Made by a program: the position numbers and the translations under genes
NCBI GenBank assembly: GCA_030433055.1
Contig: JAUILJ010000409.1
Location: forward strand, 1-7,181
Reading direction: 5' to 3'
Source of the DNA: Polyangia bacterium
Lineage (GTDB): Bacteria > Myxococcota_A > Polyangia > Polyangiales > Polyangiaceae
DNA: 7,181 nucleotides
Notes under the pieces: generated by a model
What the model saw: only the letters and a program-made list of their open reading frames with translations
What the model was told of the DNA's origin: nothing
The model's database searches: none
Part shown: in pieces, positions 1 through 4,840 of the stretch
Layout of the letters: every line of letters starts with the position of its first letter
Position numbering within the stretch: position 1 is the stretch's first letter

Positions 1-577
1 GCTTCCCGTCGCTGGTGCGCGTCACCCACGCGACCCCGCTCTCGGATCCGAGCTTGAGCAGGCTCGCGAGGCCGCCACGCTGGATCACGCTCGCGCGGCT
101 GTAGGTGCCCGGCGTGTCCAGCACGACGAAGAGCAGCTCCGCGCGCTTTCCTCCGGCTTCTTTGACCGCGACGAAGGGGTCGAGCTCGACCCGCGTCTCC
201 ACGCTCGGGTCGTCCGCTGCGACGAAGCGTGTCGTCGCTCGGCTGGAGAAGCCGTGGCCGATGTCGTCGAGTGCGTCCTCGGATGGCGGGTGATAGCCTG
301 TGTGCTTGCTGGCCAGGGCGAACTCCCCCGCTGTGATTGGGACCACCCGGAGACGCGCGCTGGGTACGCCTTTGAGCAAGATAGGGAGCTTCCCCGCCGG
401 CCCGAGCACCACTTGGCCCGTCGGCATGTTGATGCTGGGTGGCGGCAGGTTTTGAACCTGACTGGTGCCCGGTTGCAGCTCGCCATCAGCGCTGGTCACC
501 GGCTCTTCCGTGAGCTGGCTATCGCAGCTCACGATGCAGAGCGCGAGGCTCAGGGTAAAGAGGCTGTTCGTTCTCAT
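1..577 (-). CDS. Alpha-2-macroglobulin family lipoprotein, N-terminal part (3' end outside window)
   Basis: The ATG at 577 opens a frame without stops to the left edge (192 residues). Residues 1-17 form a short type II signal peptide ending in lipobox IVSC, with lipid-modified Cys18 followed by Asp19; a Pro/Gln/Ser-rich tether runs to about 55. Residues 60-192 look like the first macroglobulin-type beta domains: LPILLKGVPSARLRVV, then ELLFVVLDTPGTYSRA, then LLKLGSESGVAWVTRTSDGK, which fits the recurring bacterial macroglobulin pattern of a strand, VWVT, a short turn and GKPV. In this family a thioester-containing bait protein traps proteases in the periplasm; E. coli YfhM is a lipoprotein encoded beside pbpC. 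The family call rests on the lipobox, the VAWVT...DGK pattern and the two-base spacing from pbpC. The thioester site (CxEQ) and most of the ~1,600-residue protein expected for the family are not visible, so another large envelope lipoprotein cannot be excluded. Asp at +2 would mean inner-membrane retention under the enterobacterial rule. Confidence 0.75.
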   Translation of the reverse strand, partial: MRTNSLFTLSLALCIVSCDSQLTEEPVTSADGELQPGTSQVQNLPPPSINMPTGQVVLGPAGKLPILLKGVPSARLRVVPITAGEFALASKHTGYHPPSEDALDDIGHGFSSRATTRFVAADDPSVETRVELDPFVAVKEAGGKRAELLFVVLDTPGTYSRASVIQRGGLASLLKLGSESGVAWVTRTSDGK

Positions 578-579
578 GC

Positions 580-2682
580 TCAGGTTCCTTCCACGTGGAA
601 TTCATGTTCCTGGGAGCGTTCGACGACGCGTCCGGCCTCGTCGAGCAGCTCGACGAGGGCGACGTGATCGCCTGGAGTCAGGGGCCAGCTGGCGCTGTAG
701 GTGCGACCAACCAGGCGTTTGCCGTCGACCTCGAAGCGGGCGCGCAGCCCCGGCTTCGGGGTCGCGCGTAGCTCGAGCGCCAGGGCCGCGCGGGGAAGAA
801 AAGGATCCATGCGGAAACGGGATCCGGGGCTTGGTTGCTCCAGCACGGGGCGCCGAGCGAGGACCGACCAGTTCGCGTCGGTGTGCGGCGCGCTGGGGAT
901 GTCTGCCCAGCGTGGAGCCTCGCCGCTGGGTAACAGCGCGACGATGGACCGGGCGAGCGGGGCGGCGCCCTGCATCGCGAGCAGACCGTGTAGCGGGCTG
1001 CCGTCGAAGTTGCCGATCCAGACTCCAACGCTGAAGCGCGGAGTCACGACCACGGCCCAGTTGTCGCAGAACGATTGCGATGTCCCTGTCTTCCCCGCGA
1101 GCGCCGTGGGGAGTCCGTCGCGCTCGAACGGGGTCTCCACGCCGAACTCCAGTTCGCGCGCCTTCGGATCCGAGAGCATCGACAGCACGGTCCTCGCCGC
1201 CCGGGGGGAGAAGACCCGCGCCTTGGCTCGCTCGTCACGCGATTCAGCCAGGGCCCATGGCTCATGAACCCCATCTTCGGCGAGGGTGGCGTAGGCGTTC
1301 GTGAGGTCTGCGAGTCGGACGCTGGTGCCTCCTAGCGCCAAAGCCAGGCTTGGATTCGTATCCGTCGGGATCAAGCCGAGGGCTACCAATCGATGCTTGA
1401 GGTTCGCAGCGCCCACCCGCTCAGCGACCAAGACGGCTGGTGTGTTCAGCGAGCTGCCGAGTGCCTGATCCAGCCGCACCCAACCGTGATGGTGTCCGGA
1501 CGCCGCACGCGGGGAGTACCCGTCGAAGTTCAGCGGTGCGTCGAGCACCAGGCTGTCTCGCTGCGCGCCGCTCTCCAGCGCCATCGCGTACACGAATGGC
1601 TTCAGGGTCGAGCCTGGGGGCCGGGGGCTGAGCGCTCCGTTGACGGCGCCCGCGAGCTCGCCCTGGCTGTAGTCCCGCGAGCCGATCATCGCCCGCACCG
1701 CACGCGAGTGGTTTTCGATCACGACCACAGCGCCCTGGGTCGCGCCGTCGGCCCCCACGGTCTCGAGGTGCTGCCGTAGTCGGACGCTGGCAGCCTGCTG
1801 CAGGGGAAGATCCAGGGTCGTTGTGATGCTGTTCGCGCCGCTGCTGCCCCTCTGACTTAGATAGTCGAGGGCGTGAGGTGCCTGACGTTGATGTCCGCGC
1901 GGAATTATTCTGAGAGGGCGACCCGCGGCGCGTTCGGCGCTCGCCGCGCTGATCCAGCCGCGGTCGGCCATCGTGCTGAGGATGTGTCGTCGACGCGCGA
2001 GGGTGTGCTCCGGGTGCTTGTCGGGGTCGTAGTAGGTCGGAGCGCGAGGTAGCACCGCGAGCAGCGCTGCCTCATCCAGCTCTAGCTCCTTGGCGGACTT
2101 GCCAAAGAACTGGTTCGCGGCGGCCTCGGCTCCATACGCGAGCCGGCCGTAGTACGCGCGATTCAGGTATTGCTCGAGGATCTGGTCTTTCGAGAGGCGG
2201 AGCTCCAGGCCGATCGCGTCCAGCGCTTCAGCGCCTTTTCCGCTCAGGGTCCGGGGCCGGGGTTCTATCAGGCCCGCCAGCTGCTGGGTGATGGTGGAGC
2301 CCCCGAACGCCACGCGTCCGCGCTCCAGGTTCAGCCAGGCTGCGCGCGCTACTGCGACGGGATCCACTCCAGGGTGGCTCCAGAAGCTGCTGTCCTCGCT
2401 CGAGACGGTAGCGGAGACCAGGTATGGAGACACTGCGCGCAGGGGTACTGCGTGCTGGTACCCACCGCGCTCCGAGCGGGCCTCGTAGAGCAGGCGTCCG
2501 TCGCTCGCCAAATAGCGCGTAGACGTCAGGTCTCCGTACTCGAGGCGTCCGTCCGAATAACTCAGGCGCTGGATCAGCAGCACGACCAGGAGGCAGCAGA
2601 GCGCCCCGCTGACGCTCCAGCGCGCGGGGCTATTCCGCACTCGCGCAAACGAAATCAAACTGCCTGCCAAGCCGCGGTTCAC
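580..2682 (-). CDS. pbpC: Penicillin-binding protein 1C (bifunctional peptidoglycan glycosyltransferase/transpeptidase)
   Basis: Class A PBP anchored in the inner membrane, polymerising lipid II and cross-linking peptidoglycan in the periplasm. Numbering from GTG 2682 (700 residues; E. coli PbpC about 770): membrane anchor about 24-38 (GALCCLLVVLLI); GT51 domain with SSEDSSFWSHPG holding catalytic Glu96, GGSTITQQLA at 127-136, Arg144/Lys149/Glu152/Glu160 of the third motif, and LSKDQILEQYLN at 163-174; transpeptidase domain with nucleophile Ser358 in GSTLKP, SLN at 411-413 and KTGTS at 531-535; C-terminal PBP1C (BiPBP_C) domain about 613-697. All catalytic motifs are intact. The start is uncertain. 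The frame stays open to a GTG at 2769, but that one has no Shine-Dalgarno, abuts a hairpin, and the added 29 residues are rich in Trp, Cys, His and Pro with atypical codons. GTG 2682 has a G-run (GGGGGG) 2 nt upstream; TTG 2658 or GTG 2640 are also possible. Its stop is 2 nt from the macroglobulin start. Confidence 0.93.
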   Translation of the reverse strand: MNRGLAGSLISFARVRNSPARWSVSGALCCLLVVLLIQRLSYSDGRLEYGDLTSTRYLASDGRLLYEARSERGGYQHAVPLRAVSPYLVSATVSSEDSSFWSHPGVDPVAVARAAWLNLERGRVAFGGSTITQQLAGLIEPRPRTLSGKGAEALDAIGLELRLSKDQILEQYLNRAYYGRLAYGAEAAANQFFGKSAKELELDEAALLAVLPRAPTYYDPDKHPEHTLARRRHILSTMADRGWISAASAERAAGRPLRIIPRGHQRQAPHALDYLSQRGSSGANSITTTLDLPLQQAASVRLRQHLETVGADGATQGAVVVIENHSRAVRAMIGSRDYSQGELAGAVNGALSPRPPGSTLKPFVYAMALESGAQRDSLVLDAPLNFDGYSPRAASGHHHGWVRLDQALGSSLNTPAVLVAERVGAANLKHRLVALGLIPTDTNPSLALALGGTSVRLADLTNAYATLAEDGVHEPWALAESRDERAKARVFSPRAARTVLSMLSDPKARELEFGVETPFERDGLPTALAGKTGTSQSFCDNWAVVVTPRFSVGVWIGNFDGSPLHGLLAMQGAAPLARSIVALLPSGEAPRWADIPSAPHTDANWSVLARRPVLEQPSPGSRFRMDPFLPRAALALELRATPKPGLRARFEVDGKRLVGRTYSASWPLTPGDHVALVELLDEAGRVVERSQEHEFHVEGT
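586..592 (-). promoter_or_regulatory. Ribosome binding site of the macroglobulin lipoprotein gene, inside the end of pbpC
   Basis: On the minus strand this reads GGAAGGA, a good Shine-Dalgarno, 8 nt before the ATG at 577 and within the last codons of pbpC. With only 2 nt between the pbpC stop (TGA, 580-582) and the ATG, it supports that start and suggests the two genes are translated from one message. Confidence 0.8.
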
Positions 2683-2851
2683 GGCCCCCCATAAACAAGG
2701 GTCGTGCCAGGTCAGATCCGTGCTGAAACAGGGGTGCGAGCCCGGCGGTCGTGGTGAGCCTGCCCACACCGCGTGTTGTGGCGGACACGCGAGGAGCCTC
2801 AGCGCGGCGTCGGGTGCGAGGGCGAACGAGGTTGCTGCTAGAGGCGGGGCG
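2683..2851 (-). other. Gap between recD and pbpC; no gene or clear promoter seen
   Basis: This 169-base stretch, shorter if pbpC starts at GTG 2769, separates the recombination genes from the envelope genes. It contains one small perfect hairpin (2770-2791). I found no convincing -35/-10 pair and no stem followed by a T-run, so I cannot say whether pbpC is transcribed with recBD or from its own promoter. A promoter for a high-GC alternative sigma factor could be missed by eye. Confidence 0.5.
2770..2791 (-). repeat. Perfect 7-bp inverted repeat (hairpin) between recD and pbpC
   Basis: On the minus strand the arm CGCGTGT, an 8-nt loop CCGCCACA and the arm ACACGCG form a perfect GC-rich stem. 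It directly abuts the alternative pbpC start codon GTG at 2769. No T-run follows, so it is not a standard intrinsic terminator. It could be a weak attenuator, a processing or stability element, a protein-binding site, or chance in GC-rich DNA. The complementarity is directly visible; any function is unproven. Confidence 0.45.
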
Positions 2852-4840
2852 CTAGAACGGCAGCTTGAGCTGTTCGGCCTTGCGCTGGGCCGTGGGCAGG
2901 CTGGGGGCTTCTTCTGGCAGCTCGAACCCCCATAACATCTCGGACAGGCCCGATGCGCGCCGTATGCGCTGACTCACACCGCTCTCGAGCACGCTGCGCT
3001 GGCCAGCCAAGCTCACGCGATGCCTCGCGCGAGTCACCGCCGTGTAGATCAGCTCGCGAGTCAAGATCGGGGAGGGCTTTGGGGGGAGCACCAACACCAC
3101 CTCGTCGAATTCGGAGCCCTGGCTCTTGTGAACCGTCATCGCGTAGACCGTTTCGTGCGCGGGCAGGCGAGCTGGGAGCACGGCGCGCAGAGTCGGCAGC
3201 TCACCGGGCGCCGAGGCCCCCAGGAACCACGCTCGCAGCTGGCCATCCTCGGAGCGCGTGATCACACCCACGTCGCCGTTGAACAGGCCGAGCTGATAGT
3301 CGTTCTGCGTCACCATCACCGGTTGGTTCGGGTACCAGCTCGCTCGTTGTTCATGCCCAGAGAACGGCCGGACCAACCCGGTGCTGGCGAGGGCGCGCTC
3401 GCAGAGCTGGTTGAGGTGTTCCACGCCCAGGCGCCCGCGTCGGTGCGCGGTCAAGAAGCGAAAGCGCCCGAGAGCCCGAAGCTTGTCTGCTGGCTCCCGA
3501 GCTTCGAGGTAGGGGCGAAAGCCGTCCACTGCCAGCTCGCTCAGCCTGGGCTCGAGCGCCTCGGGCTCGCCAGCCAAGAAGCCCACGCCCTCGCCGCTCG
3601 CCGCGCTGCTCCAGACCTCTCTCGGATCCCCCGCGTTGATCGCCCGCGCCAGCGCGCCGATCCCGCCCTGGCTCGCGTAGCGATAGCTCTTGCTGAGGTG
3701 CACCATGCAGTCCGCCAGGGGCGTTCGCTGGCCGGGAAGGGAGCGAGGCTGTTTCGGTTTCTCCAATTGGTCGCCGCTCAGCGCAGCCACTCGAGACACC
3801 AGCGCTGGGGAGTAACCCGCCAGCGTCGAAGGGTTGAAGATGTCGCCCAAGATCGCGCCCGTCTCCACGCTGGAGAGCTGATCCTTGTCACCCATGAGGA
3901 TCAGCTGAGCATGGCTCGGGACCGCTTCGACGAGCTTGGTGAGCAGCGCGAGATCTACCATGCTGCTCTCGTCTACGAGCACGCAGTCGGCGGAGAGCGG
4001 CTCACTCGCGCCGTAGCGGAACCGCGTGGGAGAGCGGGGTTGATAGCCCAGCGCGCGGTGGATCGTGTTTGCTTCCGTGGGGATCTGGTCGATGACCCAG
4101 CTCTCACAATCCAGCCGAGCCTTCTGTTCGGTAATCGCCTCGGCCAGGCGCTGAGCGGCCTTGCCCGTCGGTGCCAGGAGCAACACCCGTGGTGGGTCCT
4201 TGCCTAGCGCACGAGCCTGCTCGACGATGGCTGCCAGAATCCGCACCACGGTGGTCGTCTTTCCCGTCCCTGGTCCGCCGCTGATCAGCGAGAACGCTGA
4301 ACTCGCGGACACCAGAGCGGCGACTCGCTGAAGATTGGGATCTTCTTCGTTCCCGGGAAACAGCCGCTCCAGGCTCTTGCGGAGCTCTGTGTCATCGAGC
4401 GCCACATCCCGGTCGAGGCGTGCGAGCAGGTTGGCAGCCAGGCGCGTCTGGTAGTCATAGTAGCGCCAGAGATAGACGCGGCCGCGCGAGTCCAGGACCA
4501 AAGGTCGGTGGTCCGCCGCGCAGGGCCCGAGGCTCGCCTCGGGTCGTGCGACGAGGGGGCTCTGGGCGAGCTCCTCCAGCCAGGACTTCAGGCCAGGGAG
4601 CTCGACGTCGACCGGTTGCTCCTCCTGGTCTAGCAGCACGCGTTTGTCCAAGCCCCGCAGATCCAAGCAGACGTGCCCACGCTGCACCGCGCGGCTCGCC
4701 AGCGCACCCGCCAAGAGCACGCTGTTGTCGCTGGGATGTAGCCGCGCGAGCACCCGCGCGAACTCCACGTCCAGCGCGCTGAGCACTCCGGCCGTCTGGA
4801 GCTCGCTGATCGGTTTGGGGAGGGAGAGCACGCGCTTCAA
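2852..4840 (-). CDS. recD: RecD, exodeoxyribonuclease V alpha subunit (SF1B helicase)
   Basis: The 5'-3' helicase motor of RecBCD, a cytoplasmic DNA-end-processing enzyme. The protein has 662 residues (E. coli RecD 608). An N-terminal RecB-contact domain (about 1-150; LDVEFARVLA and GHVCLDL resemble E. coli RecD) is followed by the helicase core: Walker A SGGPGTGKTTT at 187-197 (Lys194), motif Ia LLAPTGKAAQRLAEA at 221-235, TIHRALG at 259-265, Walker B VLVDESSMVD at 287-296 (Asp290, Glu291), motif III MGDKDQLSSVE at 316-326, KSYRY at 384-388, motif V TVHKSQGSEFDEV at 569-581 and motif VI YTAVTRARHR at 599-608. All are intact. The start is TTG at 4840: it overlaps the recB stop (TTGA) and has AAGGAG 7 nt upstream; no other start has comparable support. 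The last ~30 residues extend past the helicase core and end in QLKLPF, which resembles a sliding-clamp-binding peptide. A single-gene RecD2 is unlikely given recB directly upstream. Confidence 0.96.
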   Translation of the reverse strand: MKRVLSLPKPISELQTAGVLSALDVEFARVLARLHPSDNSVLLAGALASRAVQRGHVCLDLRGLDKRVLLDQEEQPVDVELPGLKSWLEELAQSPLVARPEASLGPCAADHRPLVLDSRGRVYLWRYYDYQTRLAANLLARLDRDVALDDTELRKSLERLFPGNEEDPNLQRVAALVSASSAFSLISGGPGTGKTTTVVRILAAIVEQARALGKDPPRVLLLAPTGKAAQRLAEAITEQKARLDCESWVIDQIPTEANTIHRALGYQPRSPTRFRYGASEPLSADCVLVDESSMVDLALLTKLVEAVPSHAQLILMGDKDQLSSVETGAILGDIFNPSTLAGYSPALVSRVAALSGDQLEKPKQPRSLPGQRTPLADCMVHLSKSYRYASQGGIGALARAINAGDPREVWSSAASGEGVGFLAGEPEALEPRLSELAVDGFRPYLEAREPADKLRALGRFRFLTAHRRGRLGVEHLNQLCERALASTGLVRPFSGHEQRASWYPNQPVMVTQNDYQLGLFNGDVGVITRSEDGQLRAWFLGASAPGELPTLRAVLPARLPAHETVYAMTVHKSQGSEFDEVVLVLPPKPSPILTRELIYTAVTRARHRVSLAGQRSVLESGVSQRIRRASGLSEMLWGFELPEEAPSLPTAQRKAEQLKLPF

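Noticed and set aside
85..486. Minus-strand open frame (133 codons) overlapping the lipoprotein gene
   Set aside because: It is out of frame with the gene that has the lipobox, the good ribosome binding site and the macroglobulin-like pattern; its Ser/Arg-rich product looks like a shadow.
2170..2694. Plus-strand open frame (174 codons) antisense to the pbpC glycosyltransferase region
   Set aside because: It is opposite conserved GT51 motifs and has no recognisable product.
2683..2735. Promoter-like CTGACC and TTTATG elements before pbpC
   Set aside because: The spacing is about 14 bases and the -10 match is only three of six positions, too weak to call.
2770..2791. Hairpin as a rho-independent terminator after recD
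   Set aside because: The stem is perfect, but no T-run follows on the minus strand, so it does not meet the usual criterion.
3020..4207. Long plus-strand open frame (395 codons) antisense to recD
   Set aside because: It lies wholly opposite conserved RecD helicase motifs, its translation is rich in Arg, Ala, His and Gln with no recognisable domain, and long antisense frames are expected in GC-rich coding DNA.
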